A stretch of DNA of 25,000 nt from contig WPIO01000050.1 in NCBI GenBank assembly GCA_009760855.2, forward strand, positions 240,001 through 265,000, in the 5' to 3' direction. Source of the DNA: Cristatella mucedo (lineage: Eukaryota; Bryozoa; Phylactolaemata; Cristatellidae). A program made the translations under genes and the position numbers. Positions 1-8,475 of the stretch are shown piece by piece. Numbering within the stretch: the stretch's first letter is position 1; every line of letters starts with the position of its first letter. The notes beneath the pieces are model-generated. The model ran no database searches. It saw only the letters and a list, made by a program, of their open reading frames with translations, and was not told the DNA's origin.

Positions 1-109
1 ATCTAACCCGTGAGATTGGAACTTGCCTCACTTTCATGACGTCGGCCCATAATCTTGATGCACATGATTGCATATTGCTAAACAACAAGAGTACGATAGC
101 CAAAGTAGT

Positions 110-762
110 TCACACATTGGTTGACATCGAGTCTGGACTATTGCTATTCTCTGTGTTCTGTACTCCCTGCATATGTGTTTAATCGTCGGCAACAAGTGAA
201 AAACTCAATGATCCATCGTCAACGATGTAGCTGCCACACCTCATCACTTCTGTCTGAGCATAACTGGTTCCCAATCAAGCATCGAATCGACTTTAAGATC
301 TTCTGTCTGGCTTCAGGTTACTTCACTCGCTTGCATCACCAGCTTACCATCACCAGCTCACCTATCCGACCACCTTGCTCCGCCAGTATCACTCCTCAGA
401 ATCTAGTCATTTCGTGTCCCTCATACTAAATTAAAATCTTTTTGGTGAAGACCATTCAACTAGCATGCGCCAAAAGTCTAGAACTCGCTTTAGGCTACTG
501 TCACTACCTTCGATGACCTTGCATCGTTCAAGTCTCAGCAAAAGACGCATCTGCTGCTGAGATCAGCTTTCCCTTCGCAGCAGTAATATTGATGAGGTAC
601 TCTTTGCTTTATTAGTACCAGGGCATGATTCAGTGCATGTTACAGGCCAGAGGTCTTACTAACCGGTGGCCACAAGTGTCTTCATGTTTGCTTTTGCATG
701 ATGGCCCAATCATGATTTTTGCAAGCTTTGGCCTATTTGGCCTTAGGTGCTATATACAAGAC
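110..762 (+). mobile_element. LINE fragment, C-terminal reverse transcriptase part
   Basis: Decayed 3' part of a non-LTR retrotransposon ORF2. Translated pieces match the conserved C-terminal part of CR1/L2-like reverse transcriptases: SSLDYCYSL near 127-153 (family pattern SRLDYCNSLL), then LPAYVFNRRQQVKNS, then HNWFPIKHRIDFKI near 259-300 (family pattern HWLPVxxRIxFKI). A frameshift follows, then APKV-stop-NSL near 467-490 and SFKSQQKTHLL near 535. Several frameshifts and stops show it is dead. The 3' end near 735-762 (CTTAGGTGCTATATACAA) resembles the LINE family B tail at 19095-19120 more than the family A tail, so I place it weakly in family B. The 5' limit is unclear; similarity begins just before 121. 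Confidence 0.8.
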
Positions 763-957
763 TAGCGATTAGTAACGGTATTAATAAAGTCGACCATCCA
801 CTTATTACCGTAGGAACTTCGGTTACATTCATTCGAAGATCAGAAGTAAACTCGATTATCGTGCACACGACACTAGGAAGAGCCATCTTCCATGCACATT
901 GCAAAATGCTTTCTATACAGCATCTGTAAAGTGCCTAGAAAGAGATGTAGTTCTCCG

Positions 958-1124
958 AGGATCTTAGCTGCTTAAACAGCCTCTTTTTGTGTAGAGACAG
1001 AAGAGCCCTTATGGCTATCACCATCGCTTGCAGTAGCGATAAAGGATCGCCCACCACAGGAATCGAACCCACGACCTCGGGAACAAGGTCATGAAAGCAA
1101 CCGCCTTACCTAGTGTGCCAGGAT
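958..1124. repeat. Target-site duplication AGGAT around the SINE
   Basis: AGGAT occurs at 958-962 and again at 1120-1124, exactly at the two edges of the SINE. Removing 963-1124 restores a continuous LINE family A tail. Five bases is short for LINE-mobilised insertion, so the true duplication may have been longer and decayed. Confidence 0.6.
963..1119 (-). mobile_element. tRNA-derived SINE, copy 1
   Basis: On the minus strand the element starts with a tRNA-like head: a box A-like TGGCACACTAGGTAAGG, an anticodon-arm-like stretch, then a near-perfect box B, GGGTTCGATTCC (complement of about 1060-1071). These are the internal RNA polymerase III promoter boxes of tRNA genes. The 5' acceptor half is missing or degenerate, so it is not a functional tRNA. 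The body downstream (CACTGCAAGCGATGGTGA-like, GGCTCTTCTGTCT, ACTGTTTAAGCAGC-like) aligns with the body of the copy at 11363-11537, which makes this a repeat family and not a lone tRNA pseudogene. It lies inside a LINE tail and is flanked by AGGAT on both sides. I cannot assign it to a named SINE superfamily. Confidence 0.72.
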
Positions 1125-1150
1125 GCTATACAAACGTATTATTATTATTA

Positions 1151-1880
1151 TTCTTATATGGAATTTCGACTTTGACTAGTTGAGTTCATCCGTGGCATCG
1201 GCGTCGTGCCAGCAGAGTCTTGTCTGCCGTACATTCAGTTAGCCTCTCTGCGATCACAATCAATCAATCAGACCAGCACAAGACGACCTCTAAGGAGCCG
1301 TGGCTATCATCCCACACTTTCGATACCACACGTTACAGACGCACTGTTTCGGCTTCGGCACTGCCGTCACCCTCGGGTTGCAAGCCTTGCAGTGCTCATA
1401 GCACTGCTACACCTCGCCGTGACGTGTGTGTGTGTGTGTGACACGTGAACCTCGTCGCTGGTCCCACGAATCATAACAATCAATCAAAGATCAACGAATC
1501 AAGCTGCGAAAAACCCAGGCATTCCGACCGTAGCTCAGCAAAGAGTGCATACGCCTTAATGTAACGAGTCCACATACATACCGTAGAGCAGTCTAGTGGA
1601 CAGCCACGGTGGGTGGGGGGCTTCGGGCAACCAGCACCAGCATCAGCATACATAGTATACAGCTCTCGTGAAAGCATGTAGCACAGCTCAGCTAAACTCA
1701 CTGCCTGGCTCCAAGTCTGAAGCACAGCTGACTGACAACTACGTGACTAGGGCGCCAAGTTCAGAGGCCACGCAAGCGCATTCCTCTAAATCTTGCCGAG
1801 CCATCGGGCCATCGCAGCCTAACTGTATCAATGCAATCCCAGCCGTACTGAAGCCCAGCCGAGGCTGTGTGACTGCATTT
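1151..1880. other. No gene seen; short TG run
   Basis: Unassigned sequence between two LINE fragments. It holds a (TG) run at about 1423-1440. Short open frames exist on both strands, but none has recognisable motifs, start context and splice sites together. Confidence 0.5.
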
Positions 1881-2400
1881 TGTAATAATAATAATAACAA
1901 TAATAATTTGTATAGCACTATCACAGTACTTAATCTCTTTCTAAGCACTTGCACAGGAAGCATGATCGAATGGCTAGTGGTAGCACGCTCACTGATAACA
2001 AGCACAACTTGGTTAGAGGTGCCGTGCACAGGGTTAGCATGCGAATATGGTTAGTGGCAGCATGCACAGTGTCACCGTGCATAAGCACACAGACGACGTT
2101 TCACATGGACCCACTTGATGCTGTGATAAATAGGTGCGTTTTCATTTTTTTTAATGTGGACAGGTCAGGGGATGATGCAACGCCAGTCGGAAGTGAGTTC
2201 CACACTTTAGGAGCATACAAACTAAAGGCACGGTCTGCAAAGGATTTGAGGTTCGTGCGAGATGTAGCTAAACGATTAGATTCAGACAAGCAGGTGATAA
2301 TGGTGCTTTGCCTGATGGAGGCGTAGGTCTGATAGGTAGGCTGGAGCCAAAGAATGGACAAAAAAGTGAGTGACAGAATTCTGCAGACAATATAGTTTCA
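1881..2400 (-). mobile_element. LINE family A fragment, RT C-terminus and 3' end
   Basis: Read on the minus strand, this is the end of the reverse transcriptase ORF followed by the 3' UTR and an (ATT)n tail at 1881-1905. The frame within 2101-2361 carries SRTNLKSFADRAFSLYAPKV, then WNSLPTGV, then LSTLKKMKTHLF, which is the classic C-terminal end of CR1/L2-like ORF2 (DRAFS..APK.WNSLP....F...LKTHLF). The 3' UTR includes TCTTTCTAAGCACTTGC on the plus strand (1932-1948), the reversed family A tail motif. The copy is truncated 5' near 2361-2400, and a plus-strand copy begins soon after. Confidence 0.88.
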
Positions 2401-2469
2401 AGGTGCACCACGTTAAGACATGCCCCAAAAGCCACTGTTAAATCGACACCGGGATTTTGTCACTCACTT

Positions 2470-2905
2470 TGAACCCTTCTCTTGCCCCAGCATACCTATC
2501 AGAAAAAATAGTTCTTCACCAGGCTTTGCATCATACCATCTACTGATCAGACTCAAATCATTTAGCTGTGCCATGAACCAACCTCAAATCCTGTGGAGAC
2601 CATGCTTTTAGCTACTCGACTCCCAAAGCCTAGTACTCACTCCCGACTGACGTCACAATAATCGACTGAGACCACGACATCCCCTGACGTGGCGACATTT
2701 GGAAAGATGCTAAAAACGCACCAGTTTGTATTTGTTGAGCCACTGTGAATTCTTCTTGGTGTACTTATGCATGCAGCCACCATGCATGCTACACTAACCG
2801 ATATGTATGCTTCCATTGCTGCATATGTAATGTGCCTAGAAATAGATTTACTTCTCTGAGGGTGCTGTATCTTATGATTATGATTATTACCACTATTATT
2901 ACAAA
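2470..2905 (+). mobile_element. LINE family A fragment, opposite strand
   Basis: Degenerate C-terminal reverse transcriptase and tail on the plus strand. Pieces such as TNLKSCGDHAF near 2577-2610 and DSQSLVLTPD after it match TNLKSFADRAF..APKVWNSLP of the neighbouring minus-strand copy. The 3' UTR motif CATATGTAATGTGCCTAGAA is at 2822-2841, followed by CTTCTCTGAGGGTGCTGTAT and an irregular ATT-rich end to about 2905. Stops and frameshifts are frequent. With 1881-2400 it forms a pair whose tails point away from each other. Confidence 0.82.
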
Positions 2906-3377
2906 AGACCACGATATAAAAAGATGGCAGAGGAAAGAGATAGCTGCACCGATGATCAGGCAACTAGGGTTGGGCAGTTGGGGTCAGAGGGTGAGGCAGC
3001 TCAGAGTTCAGCTACTATGACAGATAGCCGACGATGAGGCAAATGCCAGCAGCCAGTCGCTGTGGCTGCCGAGCAGGTACTCATCGGGCATCTATAGCTT
3101 GGAGAATAATCGATCAGTCATCGAGCCTGACCTAATTCCAAGATTCTAACCTCTGGCACGACCTAGATCAGATGTCGAGCCTGACCTTGGTTGAGTCCTG
3201 CGGTTAGATCGATCGGCTGCAAAGAGGCAGAGTAGAGCTAACTAAGAGCTGTCATGGCTGGTCAGAAAAAATAAACAAGCCTGTAGTAGTCGACATCGTC
3301 GAATCTTCTAAAAATAAAAAATAAAAAATCTTCTGATACGGAGGCTGATGCCTTATCACTACCACTATTTATCAGCA

Positions 3378-3380
<3 letters not shown>
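2906..3380. other. No gene seen; short dispersed repeat
   Basis: Unassigned. Two related segments, around 3112-3133 and 3167-3188, share TCGAGCCTGACCT preceded by GATCAG. AT-rich AAAAATAAAAAATAAAAAATC lies at about 3310-3330. No coding evidence. Confidence 0.4.

Positions 3381-3451
<71 letters not shown>
3381..3451. repeat. (GA)n microsatellite, about 35 units
   Basis: Uninterrupted GA dinucleotide array. The alternating Arg-Glu open frame through it is an artefact of the repeat. Confidence 0.97.
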
Positions 3452-3454
<3 letters not shown>

Positions 3455-3849
3455 TTCTAGACAGCTTCTCTCCCTCCTTCTGTCATGCTTTAGGTTGAGA
3501 TCTCTACCTCCCCCCACCAACCCACCCACCCCCCTGCAGCTCGTACACCTGGCTCATCCATGCTGCTGCAGCAGGACCTAAGGACTAAACTCCTGTAAAT
3601 CTTGTAAAGATCATATATAACCTTAGTAATAGTCTGACTGAACCCTGGCAACAACTTTTTCAAGCACTAATCCAAATGCATACATCCTCAAAGTCGACGG
3701 TCCGGTGTAGTTTTCCAGACACTGAAGTAATTCAACGAGTTTTAAGCTCGGTGAGTCACACCTCGACTGGCTTTTATCGTTTCAAGAATCCAAACAAGTT
3801 AATCAGGCTGAACGTATGGAAGAAGCTAGAAAAATCCCATGAAAAATTA

Positions 3850-4135
3850 TACTCTATTCTTAAACTGCACTCAGAGAAATAACTAAATCTTTTTCTCGGC
3901 ACCTCAAATAGGATCAAAAGGCATCGTGCAAGCTGATTACTGAAGATAGCATGCTCGATTGCAGCGAGCCCATCACGAACAGCGGCGCACATGGGCGGAG
4001 CAAGTGCTGTGGGGACGAGGCGGGATTTTCGCTTCCTCCTATATTCCGTCAAGTCTGGGTGGTGTCGTGATGTCAGTCTGAGGCAAGTTCCAGGTTTGCA
4101 AGCATAACAACTGAAGGCACTGTCTCGGAAGGGAG
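3850..4135 (-). mobile_element. LINE family A fragment, degenerate
   Basis: On the minus strand the coding piece reads FRDSAFSCYACKPGTCLRLT, a diverged form of FADRAFSLYAPKVWNSLP in the copy at 2101-2361. At DNA level 4085-4127 aligns with 2190-2240 (GAGTTCC..GCATAC.AACT.AAGGCAC.GTCT). The tail side, 3855-3905, keeps CTCAGAGAAATAACTAAATC and CTCGGCACCTC, the reverse of the family A tail motif. No clean (ATT)n remains. A short frame at 3676-3882 overlaps the tail and is not treated as a gene. Confidence 0.7.
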
Positions 4136-4149
4136 GACAATTGACATGC

Positions 4150-4205
4150 TTCCTTTCTAGCAAATGTAAAGTGCCTAGAAAGAGATTTGGTTTTCCTTCG
4201 GTGCT
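4150..4205 (+). mobile_element. LINE family A 3' tail fragment
   Basis: CAAATGTAAAGTGCCTAGAA followed by AGAGATTTGGTTTTC and a CGGTGCTGCGC-like remnant of the GGGCGCTAT motif. Only the tail is left. It directly follows the minus-strand fragment at 3850-4135, and the 173-bp duplication starts where it ends. Confidence 0.75.
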
Positions 4206-4206
4206 G

Positions 4207-4554
4207 CGCAAACGTGTCTCTCTTAAGCCCGACGGACTAGATAGTACTTGCTGGCTCGGTCAAGACCAGAGGGCTGGGCTGCCCCAGATGGTTCAGATCG
4301 TACAATAAATTCGGGCAAACGATGTGCATCCCCTGAGCAGGATATAGCCAAGAACTGGAGAACAAGACGAGGTTGAACTCGCAAACGTGTCTCTCTTAAG
4401 CCCGACGGACTAGATAGTACTTGCTGGCTCGGTCAAGACCAGAGGGCTGGGCTGCCCCAGATGGTTCAGATCGTACAATAAATTCGGGCAAACGATGTGC
4501 ATCCCCTGAGCAGGATATAGCCAAGAACTGGAGAACAAGACGAGGTTGAACTCG
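4207..4554. repeat. Perfect 173-bp tandem duplication
   Basis: The sequence from CGCAAACGTG at 4207 to the CG at 4380-4381 repeats without a difference from 4380 to 4554, an offset of 173 bases. Copies are about 4208-4380 and 4381-4553. No divergence was found on reading it through, so the duplication is very young or is an assembly artefact. Each copy contains AATAAA in the context TACAATAAATTCGG. No protein-coding content is recognised. The left edge abuts a LINE tail. Confidence 0.95.
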
Positions 4555-4891
4555 TAGAGGGAGTTACAACTTGACCTTGCCTATGCAAGCAAATCATTGT
4601 GTGGGGTGTGTACGTGCGTGTGCGTGTACAGCCACACACACAGAGAAGTTACAGGCTGCTTACCAGTCGCTAGTGTGCCAGCCTGCCTGCCTCCACCCAC
4701 TGATCCAAGCTCTGCTCGAGACTGAGCTTGAGACAGCCACTCTGTCCCAGAGGTACACGTACCCCTGGATGGGGCGTGTCGACAGGCTGAAGCCCCCCAC
4801 ACAAGCTGGCATGCCGGGTCAGGCCATGGCAACGCAGGACCTGCTGGCAATCCTTCGGAATGCTAAGTAACCATCGCTTGGTGGGAAGCAC

Positions 4892-4912
4892 CAGCAGCAG
4901 CAGCAGCAGCAG
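4892..4912. repeat. (CAG)7 trinucleotide run
   Basis: Seven CAG triplets, equivalent to a poly-Leu run on the minus strand and poly-Gln or poly-Ser on the plus strand. Reading frames through 4571-5044 on either strand show no recognisable family. Confidence 0.9.
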
Positions 4913-5079
4913 CTGACCCCCTTTCGAAGGGTGGTCCAGCAGAGAGAGCTCGGGCAGCCACGCAGGAACAAGCGCCATCGTGATGCACACTCCGGTTGCA
5001 GGCCCGCTCACCAGAAGCTCTTTCCGAAGGAAAATAACCTTCAACAGGGGTAGGGGGGTTAGGGCACGCCGAGACCTAC

Positions 5080-5228
5080 CTTCTGGTTGCTGAGTAGAGT
5101 GTACGGTGTAGGCGAACCCTCTCGGCTCATCACGTAGTCGAATGATGACAAAAAGTCTCGAAACCTCGACATAATGTGATTCGGCTCCTCTGTCGGCTGC
5201 TGATGGTCGTCCCTGATCGCGTTTGCTC
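5080..5228 (-). CDS. Possible internal exon of an unrecognised gene
   Basis: I do not recognise the product. On the minus strand an open frame runs from after a TGA near 5387 down to 5060 and includes DYVMSREGSPTPYTLLSNQK, ending exactly at AAG|GTAGGT (5082-5074), a good splice donor in phase 0. A possible acceptor, CTCCTTGTAG, ends at 5229, giving a 149-nt exon; the frame could also start further upstream, where it has an Ala/Leu-rich hydrophobic stretch (LLLLAAAAILGIALA). A second acceptor-like TGTTGAAG lies 41 nt past the donor and would continue the frame with VIFLRKELL, but such a short intron is doubtful. For: amino-acid composition looks protein-like and the donor is in frame. Against: no homologue recognised, no start codon fixed. 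Confidence 0.3.
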
Positions 5229-5399
5229 CTACAAGGAGCTGCAGCTGGCTAACGGCGACTAAGCCAGCAAGCCGGCGGTGGGTGAGCCACTGCTGCCGGT
5301 TGGCCAATGCAATTCCCAATATGGCCGCAGCTGCTAGAAGCAATAAGCCGCCGAAGCTCGGACTAGGCTTTGATGTATTACTGCATCAGCCAAGCCAGA

Positions 5400-6085
5400 G
5401 GAGCTTTAAGCTGCCGAGGCAAACTACAAAGACACTAGATGGGATCGTTATGTCATCACAGGGAGCTGTATAGTTTTACAGCAGATCGGCTCCTGCTCAC
5501 CTGAGCCGGCTACCTACTAATAAGCACATAAAGTATCCTGAGTAAATGCATGCCGCTGATGACTACCTGGCAAATAGCGGCCTGATTGATTGATTAAGTG
5601 GTCAAAGCTGAAATGCCATGAATCACACACATTCAATGATAAAAAAAATTGTGCAAGCTTGCCGACTAAGAAGTGATACTGCTGACAACAGCCAGGTGGT
5701 AAACTCCAGCAAACAGCCAGGCGAATAGAGAAACAGAACGAAGAAGCCAAAGGCAGCCGAGAGCAGAAGAAGCCATAGCATTGGCCTACTTCGGACTTCG
5801 TTCTGAACAGCGACTTCGACAAAGAATGAGCAGAACTAGGGGCAGCTGCTGCTCGCGAGCCACTTGTTCAAAGCCACGTCAGGTTCCATCTCGGGCTACA
5901 ATTGTCTCGAGCTAGAAGCTTGAGTTGAGTCGAGATCGAATTGGCTTCGAACATTCGCCATGTCTACTCTAGCACCCAAACTTTGTAAACTCGGTACTAA
6001 CATGGCCGACCTGATTTAGCCGGTTGGGGAAGATTTACCGTGCTTGCCTTGATCGACCGAGGTCGAGGCCTCGAACACTACAGCA
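5400..6085. other. No gene seen
   Basis: Unassigned. TCGA-rich words (TCTCGAGCTAG, GAGTCGAGATCGA, GATCGACCGAGGTCGAGG) cluster at 5890-6075 and recur loosely at 14460-14560, possibly remnants of an unnamed repeat. No splice-supported frame found. Confidence 0.4.
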
Positions 6086-6090
6086 TGCGC

Positions 6091-6140
6091 AAAGCATCAG
6101 GAGAGAGATTAAGTTCTCTTGGGGCGCTAGAAAAATGAAT
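6091..6140 (+). mobile_element. LINE family A 3' tail remnant
   Basis: GAGAGAGATTAAGTTCTCTT followed by GGGGCGCTAG at 6100-6130 matches the last part of the family A tail. The CTAGAA core and (ATT)n are lost. Confidence 0.6.
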
Positions 6141-6366
6141 TGAGTTTTTTGTTATCGCCAACAGGCCGTGACGGTGTGCATCTGCACCGACCCAGAATCT
6201 GAGGACGATCTCAGAACTGTTGATCCTGGAGTGATAGGAAAGTCATAGATATGGCATAGCCTGCACCCACTGCAGACATGCATACACGAACGCATCTACT
6301 CGCACGAAACTACTGCAACCAAAGCTGCAAGAGCAGCGTCTGAAGGCACCTACAGCCATGGCAGTT

Positions 6367-6475
6367 ATAATAATAATAATAACAATAATACATTTGATAT
6401 AGCATCCTCAATGAACTCGATCCCTCATCTATGCTCTATAAGATGAGAGAGAGAAGCTCAAACTAAAGGCTGTGC
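6367..6475 (-). mobile_element. LINE family A tail, minus strand
   Basis: Starts with ATAATAATAATAATAACAAT, then CATTTGATATAGCATCCTCA, which is the reverse complement form of the tail end of the plus copy 300 bases to the right (TGAGGGCGCTATATCAAATG). Near 6455-6475 AACTAAAGGCTGTGCAA recalls AACTAAAGGCACGGTCTGCA of the minus copy at 2219-2240, so a coding scrap is present with the middle deleted. Confidence 0.72.
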
Positions 6476-6484
6476 AATACTAAC

Positions 6485-6776
6485 TGACTTGTCCACATTT
6501 AAAAGGAAACTAAAAACGCATCTATCTATCACAGCATTTCCATATGATTCGTCCTGTATGTGCTTATGTGTGCTGACAGTGTGCATGATGCCACTAACCA
6601 CACTTGCATGCTGACCCTGTGCATGTCACCCCTAACCGTGTCATTCTTCTTGTTTATTGAGCGTGCTAACGAAAACCATTCGATCGTGCTTCCTTTGCAG
6701 CATATGTAAAGTGCTTAGAAAGAGATTGAGTTCTCTGAGGGCGCTATATCAAATGCATTATTATTATTTTTCTTAA
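6485..6776 (+). mobile_element. LINE family A fragment, best-kept 3' end
   Basis: Reads LSTFKRKLKTHLSITAF-like from about 6488 (conserved C-terminal ORF2 motif SSFKxxLKTHLF), then a 3' UTR with CATATGTAAAGTGCTTAGAA at 6701-6720, GAGATTGAGTTCTCTGAGGG, CGCTATATCAAATGC and (ATT)n to about 6776. It is the clearest copy of the family 3' end in the window, and the reference I used for the others. The 5' truncation point lies at the junction with the minus-strand fragment. Confidence 0.87.
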
Positions 6777-7104
6777 AAACGTAAATTCAGTGCAGTCATG
6801 TAAGGCAGTCGTGCACTGTCTATTTGAGGCCTTCTGCACCGAAGCATTTGCATTTCTAACCACGTTGCTTCTAGTTCCACCCAAATAGCTCCCTCAATGA
6901 TCTCTCAGTGGCTTGCTGGCAGCTGCCCCCTCACCTAGGCAATGCGCCAGCTACGGGCAGCAAGCATCGAGGCCCGGCTCGCTTTGTCACGTGACTAGAC
7001 GCTGTCACATGGCAGGTCACATGCTGCCACTCGCACTGCTCACCGGTTCACATATGCAACTTGTTCTTCATGCCTGACTATTTCAGTAATAAGAGTGATA
7101 ACAG
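6777..7104. other. No gene seen; E-box palindrome
   Basis: Unassigned stretch with a perfect GTCACGTGAC palindrome at 6986-6995, the core of USF/MITF-type E-box sites. No adjacent open frame with good context was found, so its role is unknown. Confidence 0.4.
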
Positions 7105-7170
7105 TTTAATCAGCGCCAGTGGAGCAGTAAAAATTGTTTTCTAGGCACCTTACACATGCAGGAAAGGAAG
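7105..7170 (-). mobile_element. LINE family A tail remnant, minus strand
   Basis: AATCAGCGCC at 7109-7118 and TTTTCTAGGCACCTTACACA at 7137-7156 correspond to the reversed tail (AAAGCGCCC.....TCTTTCTAGGCGCTTTACAT in the copy at 13958-14007). Confidence 0.6.
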
Positions 7171-7324
7171 CATTGCTGACCTCTTCTATGACTCTCTGGC
7201 ACGCTTCGGCTGTTATCTCCCCAGTCGTTATATCTGAAATACTTGCTACTCAGGCTTCACAATGCAGCATCAGCTCTTATGACCGTGGTAGTTTAGTTGT
7301 ACCTCTAATCGACTAGAAATTTTC

Positions 7325-7432
7325 TCCAGATTGTGCCTTCAGCTCATAACCACCCAAAGTCTGGAACTTGCTAACGCCTGAAATCACGAAATCCCCCTGT
7401 CGAAATGGGGCGCTGTAAAATTAAGTGCATTC
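7325..7432 (+). mobile_element. LINE family A remnant, RT end and tail
   Basis: A frame reading CLQLITTQSLELANA-like corresponds to DCAF..APKVWNLLT at the reverse transcriptase C-terminus. It is followed at 7400-7430 by GGGGCGCTGTAAAATTAAGT and GCATT, the last part of the family A tail. The middle of the 3' UTR is deleted. Confidence 0.5.
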
Positions 7433-7440
7433 AAGTCTAT

Positions 7441-8260
7441 TCCCATCGGCCATGGTTCCCCATTAAAATGACCTCAACTGGCATGGTGGCTACTGGTTTC
7501 AACGCGATTGACTTGCAAGTCTGAGCAGCAAGTTTCGAAGCACCTTTACTATGCAGACTGTTGAGAACATTTAAACTACCAACATCAAAAGGAAACCGCT
7601 AGGACCATCAATGAACACGTGATCAGTTAGTTAGTCAATGAGGGTGGGCAGGGTTGCCCTAGAGAAGACACCAAAAGTCACTGACTGGCAGCAGATGCTA
7701 CTGCTACTCATGTTCCCCAAGCCAAGCACGCAGATGCCTCAAAACCTTTCGAGCGGGCAAGGCTGAAAAAAGACACTGTGATGAGAATATAGATTCTGCC
7801 AAGTTGTTTGCTTGACTTCTTTTGGTCTTGTATTCTACTAATATGAGTTTGACTTACAATATCCACGTATCGTGTGGATAAAATGTTCTTCTGTTAGCTT
7901 TCTTCAAAGAGTCGGAAACATTTTACTACAGCTCGAGCTTATAACAAAGGTCACAGCCAATGGCGTGCGGCTACAGAAAAAAAGCCTCTTTTGATCATGG
8001 CTTCTAGGGCGGTGCGCTGCCTTTCTTTGGACTCTGCCAGCACACTAATGAGACGACTTGCTAATAAGACAGGCTTTGCCCTCGGCTTTCTGAACGGGCG
8101 AGGACTCAGCCTCAAGGAGACCAGGAGTGTGAGCAGCCGAGAGCCGAGGCCAATTCATCGATCGGCCACGTGACCGGCGCAAGGGGTCCTAGCCTACGGA
8201 CAGCGGACTGGATGGGAGCTGGTGGGAGGGTAGGAGGGATGGGAGAAGAGCGAGCTCAAC
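7441..8260. other. No supported gene
   Basis: Mostly AT-balanced sequence with no repeats I recognise. A frame starting at ATG 7997 (MASRAVRCLSLDSASTLMRR) resembles a basic mitochondrial-type leader, but it has no donor in frame and stops at 8173, so it is not called. A CACGTGAC E-box core is at 8167-8174, near the CpG-rich segment that follows. Confidence 0.4.
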
Positions 8261-8458
8261 CAGCAGCCGGTCAGCTGACTTTTTCAAGTTGACTAGTTGA
8301 TTCTGCCCGGACAGTGCAGCCCACGAGGGCACGCCGCAGAGAAGAGTGCGGCTGCGGTCCGAAACAGAGCTTTACGTGGTGGGGGGCAGCAGCGAGGCTG
8401 GACGGATGCCTTCCACAGCGAGGCTGTGCAGGGCCGCTCGCTGTCCTTCGACGACGCC

Positions 8459-8475
8459 AAGATGGCGCATGCGCC
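8459..8475 (+). promoter_or_regulatory. Overlapping YY1-like and NRF1-like sites
   Basis: AAGATGGCG at 8459-8467 fits the YY1 core, and GGCGCATGCGCC at 8464-8475 is a perfect 12-bp palindrome containing the NRF1 core GCGCATGCGC. Both are typical of animal CpG-island promoters just around transcription or translation starts. They sit in the CpG-rich stretch 8300-8560. An E-box CACGTG lies at about 8529-8534. Binding is inferred from the motif only. Confidence 0.45.

Larger units (their letters stand above)
840..1150 (+). mobile_element. LINE family A 3' end, split by a SINE
   Basis: 3' untranslated end of LINE family A. The stretch CATCTGTAAAGTGCCTAGAA at 921-940 and the following AGAGATGTAGTTCTCCGAGG match the tail of the better copy at 6700-6776. 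The tail then breaks off and resumes at 1122 with ATGCTATACAAACGTATTATT, which is the consensus terminal segment and its (ATT)n end. The interruption, 963-1119, is a tRNA-derived SINE. No coding sequence is left in this copy; similarity upstream fades near 840. Confidence 0.8.

Noticed and set aside
3676-3882. 68-codon frame upstream of the LINE pair
   Set aside because: Its last codons are the reverse of a LINE tail and no motif is recognised.
7997-8173. Short protein with a mitochondrial-type leader
   Set aside because: Only 58 codons, no in-frame donor, and leader-like composition is common by chance.
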